A DNA stretch of 6,179 nucleotides, from assembly GCA_030147425.1 (NCBI GenBank), contig JASKZW010000011.1, forward strand, positions 1 through 6,179, given 5' to 3'. Each line of letters opens with the position of its first letter. Positions within the stretch are counted from its first letter, which is position 1. Source of the DNA: Tissierellales bacterium. GTDB taxonomy: Bacteria; Bacillota_A; Clostridia; Tissierellales; JASKZW01. Position numbers and translations under genes: made by a program. The notes under the pieces are model-generated. The model saw only the letters and a program-made list of their open reading frames with translations, was not told the DNA's origin and searched no databases. Positions 1-4,955 of the stretch are shown here, one piece after another.

Positions 1-422
1 TTTTAGAATCTTTAGGAGAAGTAGATAATATAGGAAGTTTATTAAATAAAATAGATTCTAAAATAAATTCTTATAGGCTCTTAGAGGAAAATTATAGACG
101 ACTTAAAGATACTGAAGAAAGAATTAACATAGGAGTTGACTATTTAGATAGGTTTCAAGACCTAGATAGGGTGGATAAGGGTTATGTTAACTTAGTGAAA
201 GATATAGACAGGTTATTAAGTCTTAAAAATTTAAGGCTTAATCTGATTAAAATTAATAAAGAAATAGAAGCTTCTGAAGCTAGTTATAAATCTATAGTAG
301 AGAAAATAGATAGGCAAACTAAGGAATATGCCGATTGCTTAAAGGAAGAAAAGCAGTGTCCTTATTGTTTAAGTGAAATAACTGATGAAAAATTAGAGGA
401 AATTATTAAAACTTATAAATAG
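1..422 (+). CDS. Rad50/SbcC-like ATPase, N-terminal subunit (3' end only, zinc-hook end)
   Basis: Open frame entering from the left edge (first full codon at 3) and ending at TAG 420-422; about 139 residues are visible. What is seen: almost entirely charged, heptad-like helix (coiled coil), then the motif C-P-Y-C at bases 357-368, followed by SEITDEKLEEI and a stop 18 residues after the second Cys. In Rad50/SbcC proteins a CxxC motif forms the zinc hook at the tip of a long coiled-coil hairpin, and the residues after it normally start the returning coil. Here the protein stops at that point. Inference: this is the ascending half of a Rad50/SbcC-type DNA-end-processing ATPase, with Walker A upstream of the window and the returning half encoded by the next two genes. 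No internal start is needed; the ATG at 432-436 belongs to the next gene, and translation of this one clearly continues leftward past 171. Family assignment is fairly sure; the exact role is not. Confidence 0.7.
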   Translation, partial: LESLGEVDNIGSLLNKIDSKINSYRLLEENYRRLKDTEERINIGVDYLDRFQDLDRVDKGYVNLVKDIDRLLSLKNLRLNLIKINKEIEASEASYKSIVEKIDRQTKEYADCLKEEKQCPYCLSEITDEKLEEIIKTYK

Positions 423-427
423 GAGGT
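421..427 (+). promoter_or_regulatory. Strong ribosome binding site overlapping the upstream stop codon
   Basis: AGGAGGT lies 6 nt before the ATG at 434, and its first two bases are the last two bases of the preceding TAG stop. A full-strength SD in this position indicates that the short gene that follows is really translated, probably by coupling to the upstream gene, and that the gene break is not a sequencing frameshift. Confidence 0.75.
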
Positions 428-433
428 AGGAAG

Positions 434-676
434 ATGAATAACTATAAGAATAGACTTGAAATTTTAAAGAATGACTTAGATGAGGCTAAATCTTTAAAGT
501 ATAAGGCTGAGGCAAGATTGGAACAGTTAAATAATCAAAAAAAGGAAATTATTTCAGAGTTGGATGAGTTGAATATAGAGCCAGAGAACTTAGAGGATGA
601 AATTTCCAAGTTAGAAAGTGAGATAGAGGATCTTTTCAATAAGGCTAATGAACTTTTGCCTAGAAAGGAACAATAG
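434..676 (+). CDS. Small coiled-coil protein between the two halves of a Rad50-like ATPase
   Basis: An 80-residue protein made almost wholly of charged, Leu/Ile-spaced helix: one helix at about residues 1-48, an Asn-Ile-Glu-Pro-Glu-Asn break at 47-52, and a second helix at 53-75. It has no cysteine, no signal peptide, no membrane segment and no catalytic motif. The start is fixed by a strong AGGAGGT SD 6 nt upstream. It begins 11 nt after the preceding gene and shares one base with the next, so the three genes are almost certainly co-transcribed and translationally coupled. I do not recognise it as a named family. Inference from position: it supplies part of the descending coil of a split zinc-hook ATPase, or bridges the two halves as a separate subunit. 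A stand-alone coiled-coil adaptor is the alternative. Confidence 0.65.
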   Translation: MNNYKNRLEILKNDLDEAKSLKYKAEARLEQLNNQKKEIISELDELNIEPENLEDEISKLESEIEDLFNKANELLPRKEQ

Positions 677-1335
677 TGAGGGATTCTATGGATTTAAATT
701 TGCTAAATGAAAACTTGGAGACTTTTGAAAGGGAGCTTATAAGAAAGGAAAGTATTAAAAATAAGTTAGAAGAACAATTAGAGGGTTTAGAAGAGAAAAA
801 TAAGGATATTATAAATAGAGTAGAGGTTTTAGAAGCTGTAAAACTTCTATTACAGAAAACTTCTGATTTTGCCAGGGAGCAGGCTAAGCTTCAAATAGAG
901 GAGTTAGTGACTAACTGTATTCAATATATATTTGATAATGACAGTAGGTTCTCTATAGAATTACATGAACTTTATAAAAGAACTAATGCTGAGTTTTACC
1001 TAGTGGATGATGTAGAGGGGGTAGAAACTAAGACCATACCTACAGATTCTAGAGGTGGAGGAATAGTGGATATTATATCTATAGCTCTTAGAATATCTTT
1101 TTTAGAGCTATATAAACCAAGGATTTCTGGACCTTTGATTTTAGATGAGCCAGCCAAGCATGTTTCTGATGAATATATCTTTAATTTGTCAAATTTTTTA
1201 TTAAAGGCATCAGATATGTTTAATAGGCAGATTATAATGGTGACACATAATCCTCATTTAGCAGCCTTATCTATGAATACATATAAGGTTTATAAGGAAG
1301 AAAGTGTCAGTATCGTTGAAAAGTCAGAAAGTTAA
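676..1335 (+). CDS. Rad50/SbcC-like ATPase, C-terminal subunit (signature, Walker B, H-loop)
   Basis: A 219-residue protein. Residues 10-75 are coiled coil. A Rad50-type C-terminal ATPase lobe follows: signature-like S-R-G-G-G (125-129) leading into an IVDIISIALRIS helix, Walker B LILDEP (154-159, D157 and catalytic E158), D-loop-like SDE (164-166), and H-loop VTHNPH with H191. No Walker A is present, as expected for the C-terminal half of an ABC ATPase of the Rad50/SbcC/RecF group; the P-loop must come from another chain, most likely the first gene here. Such ATPases use dimerisation through ATP to control processing of DNA ends by a partner nuclease. The start is GTG 676, sharing one base with the upstream stop and preceded by AAAGGA; ATG 688 with GAGGG at 678-682 is an alternative and would give 215 residues. 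The signature is unusual (RGGG rather than the SGGE/Q type). No terminator is evident after it. Confidence 0.8.
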   Translation: MRDSMDLNLLNENLETFERELIRKESIKNKLEEQLEGLEEKNKDIINRVEVLEAVKLLLQKTSDFAREQAKLQIEELVTNCIQYIFDNDSRFSIELHELYKRTNAEFYLVDDVEGVETKTIPTDSRGGGIVDIISIALRISFLELYKPRISGPLILDEPAKHVSDEYIFNLSNFLLKASDMFNRQIIMVTHNPHLAALSMNTYKVYKEESVSIVEKSES

Positions 1336-1346
1336 GACTTAATTTC

Positions 1347-1375
1347 TTGACAATATTTAATAAAAGTTATAAAAT
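1347..1375 (+). promoter_or_regulatory. Sigma-A promoter upstream of rny
   Basis: TTGACA (1347-1352, perfect -35), a 17-bp spacer, then TAAAAT (1370-1375, five of six bases of the -10 consensus). Transcription would start near 1382, giving an rny leader of about 60-80 nt depending on the start codon. It lies directly after the ATPase gene, so rny has its own promoter and need not depend on upstream transcription. Confidence 0.75.
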
Positions 1376-1441
1376 TAGAGTGTAGTTGCAAGTTTATTTA
1401 GTTAAATATAATGCCAAGCTCTAAAAAAATAAGACAATTAA

Positions 1442-2986
1442 ATGATACAGGAGGTGCATTATATTTTTCAATTAATTTTAGGAGCAACTGCTGGTATAGC
1501 TATAGGGTTTTATATAAGAAAAACCATAGCTGAGGGTAAAATAAATAATGCAGAATCTATTGCAGAAAAATTATTAGATGATGCTAATAAGGAAGCTGAA
1601 ACAGTAAAAAAGGAAAAACTTTTAGAAGCTAAAGAAGAAGCCCACCAGATTAGAGTTGAAAATGAAAAAGAAAACAGAGAACGTCGTTCAGAAATTCAAT
1701 CATTAGAAAGAAGATTATTAAAGAAAGAAGAAATTCTTGATAAGAGAAGTTTTACTTTGGACAGGAAGGAAGAGTCCTGGACAAAAAAGAATGAGAAGCT
1801 TAAATTAAGAGAAGAGGAAGTTGAGAGCTTATATGAAAAGCAGTTAGAAAAGCTTGAAGATATAGCTCAACTTACAACTGAGGAAGCTAAAGAAACATTA
1901 TTAACTAAGGTGAGAAAAGAAGTATCTGGAGATATGGCTGAAATGATTCGAAGCATGGAGGCAGAAGCAAAGGAAAATGCCGAAAAGGAAGCAAGAAAGA
2001 TAATATCTTATGCTATACAAAAATATGCAGCGGATCATGTAGCTGAGACTACTGTTACTGTTGTTTCTCTACCAAATGATGAAATGAAAGGAAGAATCAT
2101 AGGTAGGGAAGGTAGAAATATTAGAACTTTAGAAACATTAACAGGAATTGATTTAATTATCGACGATACTCCAGAGGCTGTAGTTTTATCAGGCTTTGAC
2201 CCGGTAAGAAGGGAAGTTGCCAGAATAGCCTTAGAAAAGTTAATTATTGATGGAAGAATCCATCCAGCTAGAATTGAAGAAATGGTAGGAAAGGCACAAA
2301 AAGAAGTAGAAGACTCTATTAAAGAAGAGGGAGAACAGGCTGTATTCGAAACTGGAATACATGGAGTTCACCCAGAGATTATAAAATGTTTAGGAAGATT
2401 AAAATATAGAACTAGTTATGGTCAGAATGTACTAAATCATTCTATAGAGGTTGCTCATATAGCAGGAGCTATGGCTGCAGAGCTAGGAGCTGATGTTGAC
2501 ATAGCTAAGAGAGCAGGTCTTTTACATGATATTGGTAAGGCTTTAGACCATGAGATTGAAGGGCCACATGTTGATATAGGTGTAGATGTAGCTAGAAGAT
2601 ATAAAGAATCTAGTGAAGTTATACATGCTATAGGTGCCCACCATGGTGACATAGAGCCAGAAACAGTTGAAGCAGTTTTGGTTCAAGCTGCAGACGCTAT
2701 TTCAGCTGCAAGACCAGGTGCTAGACGTGAAACTTTAGAAACATATATTAAGCGTCTTGAAAAGCTTGAAGAAATAGCTAATTCCTATGATGGTATAGAA
2801 GATTCCTATGCAGTACAAGCTGGTAGGGAATTAAGAATTATGGTAAAGCCAGAAGATACGTCAGATTCTGATATATTATATACAGCAAGAGAGATAGCAA
2901 AAAGAATTGAATCTGAATTAGATTACCCAGGTCAAATAAAAGTGAATGTAATAAGAGAAACTAGAGCAACAGAGTATGCTAAATAA
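1442..2986 (+). CDS. rny: Ribonuclease Y
   Basis: Membrane-anchored endoribonuclease that starts mRNA decay in Firmicutes and acts as part of a degradosome-like assembly at the inner face of the membrane. Numbering uses the ATG at 1442 (514 residues; B. subtilis RNase Y has 520). Residues 8-25 are a hydrophobic membrane anchor ending in [12 protein letters not shown], close to the family N-terminus. Residues 32-200 are a long, highly charged coiled coil. A KH RNA-binding domain follows with [12 protein letters not shown] at 217-228. An HD metal-dependent phosphohydrolase domain spans about 330-430, with the HD pair at H362-D363 inside LLHDIGKA, plus H400-H401 and the D418 region. All key motifs are intact. 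The ATG at 1442 has no SD; the perfect AGGAGGT at 1449-1455 instead sits 7 nt before an in-frame ATT at 1463, which would give 507 residues and a shorter anchor. Its own promoter lies upstream, and two spoVS genes lie downstream. Confidence 0.96.
   Translation: MIQEVHYIFQLILGATAGIAIGFYIRKTIAEGKINNAESIAEKLLDDANKEAETVKKEKLLEAKEEAHQIRVENEKENRERRSEIQSLERRLLKKEEILDKRSFTLDRKEESWTKKNEKLKLREEEVESLYEKQLEKLEDIAQLTTEEAKETLLTKVRKEVSGDMAEMIRSMEAEAKENAEKEARKIISYAIQKYAADHVAETTVTVVSLPNDEMKGRIIGREGRNIRTLETLTGIDLIIDDTPEAVVLSGFDPVRREVARIALEKLIIDGRIHPARIEEMVGKAQKEVEDSIKEEGEQAVFETGIHGVHPEIIKCLGRLKYRTSYGQNVLNHSIEVAHIAGAMAAELGADVDIAKRAGLLHDIGKALDHEIEGPHVDIGVDVARRYKESSEVIHAIGAHHGDIEPETVEAVLVQAADAISAARPGARRETLETYIKRLEKLEEIANSYDGIEDSYAVQAGRELRIMVKPEDTSDSDILYTAREIAKRIESELDYPGQIKVNVIRETRATEYAK
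1449..1455 (+). promoter_or_regulatory. Perfect Shine-Dalgarno inside the annotated 5' end of rny
   Basis: AGGAGGT is the only good SD near the start of rny. It falls within codons 3-5 of the frame opened by ATG 1442 and is 7 nt before in-frame ATT 1463. No in-frame ATG, GTG or TTG lies at a proper distance after it. Either the site marks a rare AUU start, or it is a chance internal match and ATG 1442 is used with a weak site. Confidence 0.5.
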
Positions 2987-3020
2987 TACAGTTTTATTTA
3001 TATTACTTTCAAGTACAGTG

Positions 3021-3043
3021 TATATAATAAAATTTATTATATA
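3021..3043. repeat. Perfect 23-bp AT-only palindrome in the first spoVS leader
   Basis: Arms tatataataaa (3021-3031) and tttattatata (3033-3043) are exact reverse complements around a single A. The arms overlap two TATAAT hexamers (3023-3028 and 3040-3045), so this is the likely -10 region of the first spoVS copy, although no good -35 is seen at a matching distance. It may be an operator or a cruciform-prone promoter element, or a by-product of AT richness. It lacks GC pairs and a T tract, so it is not a convincing terminator. Confidence 0.4.
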
Positions 3044-3054
3044 ATATTTATAGA

Positions 3055-3333
3055 ACAAGGGGGATAATAATAATGGATATACTAAAAGTATCATCAGGTT
3101 CAACGCCAAATTCAGTTGCAGGAGCATTGGCAGTATGTTTAGAAGAAGAAAAGAAAGCAGAATTGCAAGCTATAGGTGCAGGAGCTATTAATCAAGCTGT
3201 TAAGGCTATAGCTATTGCAAGAGGTTTTGTTGCGCCAAGCGGAATGGATTTAATTTGCATTCCAGCTTTTACAGATGTGGAAATTGATGGAGAGGAAAGA
3301 ACTGCTATTAGGTTCATTGTAGAACCTAGGTAG
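3055..3333 (+). repeat. Tandem gene duplication, unit 1 (partner 3377-3655)
   Basis: The segment containing the SD and the whole of the first spoVS is repeated 322 bp downstream. The stretch 3055-3093 is identical to 3377-3415: SD AAGGGGG, the ATAATAATA spacer and the first seven codons. The remainder differs mostly at silent positions. The boundaries lie close to the SD and the stop codon, so it is a single-gene tandem duplication. Confidence 0.9.
3073..3333 (+). CDS. spoVS: Stage V sporulation protein S (first copy)
   Basis: An 86-residue protein starting MDILKVSSGS and ending TAIRFIVEPR, the full normal length of SpoVS and collinear with the family throughout. SpoVS is a small protein predicted to have an Alba-like nucleic-acid-binding fold; in B. 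subtilis its loss blocks late (stage V) sporulation and affects septation. Biochemical activity is not settled. The SD AAGGGGG at 3057-3063 is 9 nt before the ATG and can pair fully with 16S rRNA if one G-U pair is allowed. It lies 86 bp after rny with no clear terminator between, so read-through from the rny promoter is likely. It differs from the second copy at residues 8, 9, 27 and 80 (S, G, K, R here). Confidence 0.95.
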   Translation: MDILKVSSGSTPNSVAGALAVCLEEEKKAELQAIGAGAINQAVKAIAIARGFVAPSGMDLICIPAFTDVEIDGEERTAIRFIVEPR

Positions 3334-3334
3334 G

Positions 3335-3362
3335 TTGTTATCAATTAAGGTAAGTATATAAT
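3335..3362 (+). promoter_or_regulatory. Candidate promoter for the second spoVS copy
   Basis: TTGTTA (3335-3340, four of six -35 matches), a 16-bp spacer, and a perfect TATAAT (3357-3362). The 11-bp stretch tatataatatt around the -10 (3355-3365) also occurs upstream of the first copy at 3038-3048, so the duplication may have carried or re-used a -10 element. An inverted repeat, tcaattaa (3341-3348) and ttaattga (3367-3374), brackets the -10 and could be an operator. Moderate evidence only. Confidence 0.4.
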
Positions 3363-3376
3363 ATTATTAATTGAAG

Positions 3377-3655
3377 ACAAGGGGGATAATAATAATGGAT
3401 ATACTAAAAGTATCAGCAGACTCAACTCCGAATTCAGTTGCAGGAGCATTGGCAGTATGTTTAGAGGAAGAAAACAAGGCAGAATTACAGGCTATAGGTG
3501 CAGGAGCTATCAATCAAGCTGTTAAGGCTATAGCTATTGCAAGAGGTTTTGTTGCACCAAGTGGAATGGATCTAATATGTATTCCAGCTTTCACAGATGT
3601 AGAGATTGATGGAGAAGAGAGAACTGCTATTAAATTCATTGTAGAACCAAGATAA
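3377..3655 (+). repeat. Tandem gene duplication, unit 2 (partner 3055-3333)
   Basis: Second unit of the spoVS duplication, offset by 322 bp from the first. The 42 bp covering codons 40-53 are identical between the copies, whereas codons 8-12 and 54-86 carry most of the differences. This patchiness could reflect gene conversion or simply constraint. Confidence 0.9.
3395..3655 (+). CDS. spoVS: Stage V sporulation protein S (second copy)
   Basis: An 86-residue SpoVS differing from the copy just upstream at four residues (A8, D9, N27, K80) but at about 19 further silent codon positions. The excess of silent over replacement changes means both copies have been kept under selection for protein function and neither is decaying. 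The start is ATG 3395, because its SD AAGGGGG (3379-3385), 9-nt spacer and first seven codons match the first copy exactly. An in-frame TTG at 3371 would add eight residues that include the SD itself, and is rejected. The gene is followed after 8 nt by a strong terminator, so it is the last gene of the rny-spoVS-spoVS block. It may also have its own promoter. Confidence 0.95.
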   Translation: MDILKVSADSTPNSVAGALAVCLEEENKAELQAIGAGAINQAVKAIAIARGFVAPSGMDLICIPAFTDVEIDGEERTAIKFIVEPR

Positions 3656-3663
3656 GAGATTAT

Positions 3664-3691
3664 AAAAGACCCAATATTGGGTCTTTTTTTT
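3664..3691 (+). terminator. Rho-independent terminator after spoVS-spoVS
   Basis: Perfect inverted repeat aaaagacccaat (3664-3675) and attgggtctttt (3676-3687), with the central bases forming the loop, running into a tract of eight T (3684-3691). This closes the rny-spoVS-spoVS unit. Confidence 0.92.
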
Positions 3692-3736
3692 CTGGAAATA
3701 TATGATAAAAAGATAGAAAATATGTTATCATGTTAA

Positions 3737-3742
3737 TAGGTG
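3737..3742 (+). promoter_or_regulatory. Imperfect SD near the PHP gene start
   Basis: AGGTGG is the only SD-like sequence between the terminator and the PHP reading frame. It overlaps the GTG at 3740, so cannot serve that codon. The in-frame ATT at 3752, 9 nt downstream, would give a protein beginning (M)KFDLHVH, a typical start for this family. This is suggestive only, because the site has one mismatch. Confidence 0.35.
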
Positions 3743-4582
3743 GTGTTTAAAATTAAATTTGATTTACATGTACATAGTTGTTTTTCTGATGGAGATTTAT
3801 CTGTAGAGGAACTTGTTAGTTTGTTTCGATCTTCTGACCTAGATGGTATAGCTATAGCAGATCATGATAATGTAGATGCTTATAAGTATATAGAGGAGAA
3901 GGAAGATAAGTTTACTGAATATTTTAATATATTGCCAGCTATTGAAATCAGTTCTAGATACAAGGAAGAGGAGGTTCATATCCTAGGTTTAGACATAGAT
4001 TATAATAGCTCACTTATAGGGGATTATTGTAAGGAAGCTAGGGATATGAGAGTAAAGAGATTTATAAGGATTGTAGAAGCTTTTGAATCTGATGGCTATT
4101 CTTTAAATCTAGATATAGAAGAGATTAAAAAAAGTAAATTAAGCTTAGGTTTGCCACATATAGCTAAGGCTCTTGTAGATGAAGCTTATGTATCTAATGT
4201 TAATGAAGCTTTTGATAAGTATCTTTATAGGGGTAGCCCTTATAGGATTGACAAGGATGTTATTAACCTAGAGGAAGCTATAACTTTGATAGGAAGGACA
4301 GGAGGTATAGCTGTTCTAGCTCACCCAGGCTTAATTAAGGACAAGAATATTATAGGAGAGATATTAAGCTTGGTGGATGGGGTAGAAGTTTACCATCCTA
4401 AGAATAGTTTTGATTTATCAATGGCTTTAAAGGACTATGCTAAAAGTAATGGAAAGTTTATTAGTGGTGGATCTGACTTTCACAGTATAGATAGGGATGG
4501 GTCTAAGATAGCTAATTATTATAGTTTTGTTGATTATAGAAAGACAGAGAGGATGATAAGTCTTGGGAGAAAAGAGAAGTAG
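3740..4582 (+). CDS. PHP-domain phosphoesterase (TrpH/YciV, RNase AM-like)
   Basis: A 280-residue protein (276 if started at ATT 3752), the usual length for the TrpH/YciV branch of the PHP superfamily. Metal-binding motifs are all present: H10-x-H12 with D17 in DLHVHSCFSDG, H42 in ADHDN, E69 in PAIEIS, H80 in EVHILG, H195 in AVLAHPG, H219 in VYHP, and D246-F-H248 in GGSDFH. These make a trinuclear metal site that hydrolyses phosphoesters. Characterised relatives include E. coli RNase AM, a 5'-3' exonuclease that trims rRNA 5' ends and degrades short RNA, and a bacterial 3',5'-nucleoside bisphosphate phosphatase; the insert at about 95-165 fits that branch better than histidinol phosphatase or the polymerase PHP domain. 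The frame is closed upstream by TAA 3734-3736, so GTG 3740 is the first conventional start, but it has no SD. It lies after a terminator and overlaps the next gene by 20 nt. Confidence 0.88.
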   Translation: MVFKIKFDLHVHSCFSDGDLSVEELVSLFRSSDLDGIAIADHDNVDAYKYIEEKEDKFTEYFNILPAIEISSRYKEEEVHILGLDIDYNSSLIGDYCKEARDMRVKRFIRIVEAFESDGYSLNLDIEEIKKSKLSLGLPHIAKALVDEAYVSNVNEAFDKYLYRGSPYRIDKDVINLEEAITLIGRTGGIAVLAHPGLIKDKNIIGEILSLVDGVEVYHPKNSFDLSMALKDYAKSNGKFISGGSDFHSIDRDGSKIANYYSFVDYRKTERMISLGRKEK

Positions 4583-4934
4583 GCAATTTCCGTCGACGAT
4601 AAGTACTACGGCTTTTGTTAGATTATACATATTACACTTATTGAGGGAAAAAAGCTATTACGGAAATGAATTGATAGAAGAGATAAAGACAAGATTAGAT
4701 TATAAGTGGGAGCCGAGTCCGGGTATGGTTTATCCTATGCTTAGGAAGTTAGAAGCAGATGGACATATAAAGGGGACTTGGGATGAGCCTAATAAAAGAT
4801 CTATAAGAAGGTATAATATTACAGATAAGGGACTAGATTATTATGATGTGCTTGTTTTGAAAAGTAGGAAGGCCTTGGAAGATTCTTTGGTAATAGTTAG
4901 TAATGCATTAAAAGATATATATAATACTAAATAA
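4563..4934 (+). CDS. PadR-family transcriptional regulator
   Basis: A 123-residue protein with a winged helix-turn-helix at about residues 15-95: YILHLLREKSYYGNELIEEI, then SPGMVYPMLRKLEADGHI as recognition helix and start of wing, then RRYNITDKG before the last helix. These are hallmarks of PadR. PadR proteins are dimeric repressors that usually respond to small ligands; the short C-terminal helix (96-120) makes this the small PadR type. The start must be TTG 4563, since an in-frame TAA sits at 4557-4559 and no ATG or GTG follows before the conserved domain. AGAGAGG at 4546-4552 is 10 nt upstream. The first 20 nt lie inside the end of the PHP gene, so the two are translationally coupled. The target and ligand cannot be told; autoregulation of the PHP-padR-aminotransferase unit is the simplest guess. 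Confidence 0.9.
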   Translation: MGEKRSRQFPSTISTTAFVRLYILHLLREKSYYGNELIEEIKTRLDYKWEPSPGMVYPMLRKLEADGHIKGTWDEPNKRSIRRYNITDKGLDYYDVLVLKSRKALEDSLVIVSNALKDIYNTK

Positions 4935-4955
4935 TTATAATGGAGGGTTTTAAAG

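Noticed and set aside
1321..1346. Possible terminator after the ATPase C-terminal gene (AAGTC/GACTT and TTAAG-A-CTTAA arms)
   Set aside because: The stems are only 5 bp with no GC-rich core and no T tract.
1375..1424. TTAGAG/CTCTAA arms and a TATTTA-GT-TAAATA dyad in the rny leader, considered as riboswitch or attenuator
   Set aside because: The left arm overlaps the -10 and would not be transcribed, the inner pairing is poor, the short dyad has a 2-nt centre, and no known riboswitch core is recognisable.
2455..2652. Minus-strand open frame of 65 codons antisense to rny
   Set aside because: It lies wholly opposite the conserved HD domain of rny, has no domain and no SD, and mirrors the coding constraint of the sense gene.
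2918..3127. Minus-strand hydrophobic open frame of 69 codons across the rny-spoVS junction
   Set aside because: Its hydrophobic look comes from reading A/T-rich spacer in reverse, and both ends are antisense to real genes.
3371..3394. TTG extension of the second spoVS by eight residues
   Set aside because: The extra codons contain the SD itself, and the ATG at 3395 matches the first copy exactly.
3692..3739. Promoter and PadR operator ahead of the PHP gene
   Set aside because: TATGAT at 3701-3706 could be a -10, but the best -35 match is poor and overlaps the terminator. ATGTTA occurs as a direct repeat (3722 and 3730), yet the ATGT-N8-ACAT dyad often bound by PadR is absent.
4427..4630. 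Minus-strand open frame of 67 codons over the PHP-padR junction
   Set aside because: It is antisense to two conserved protein ends and has no recognisable motif.
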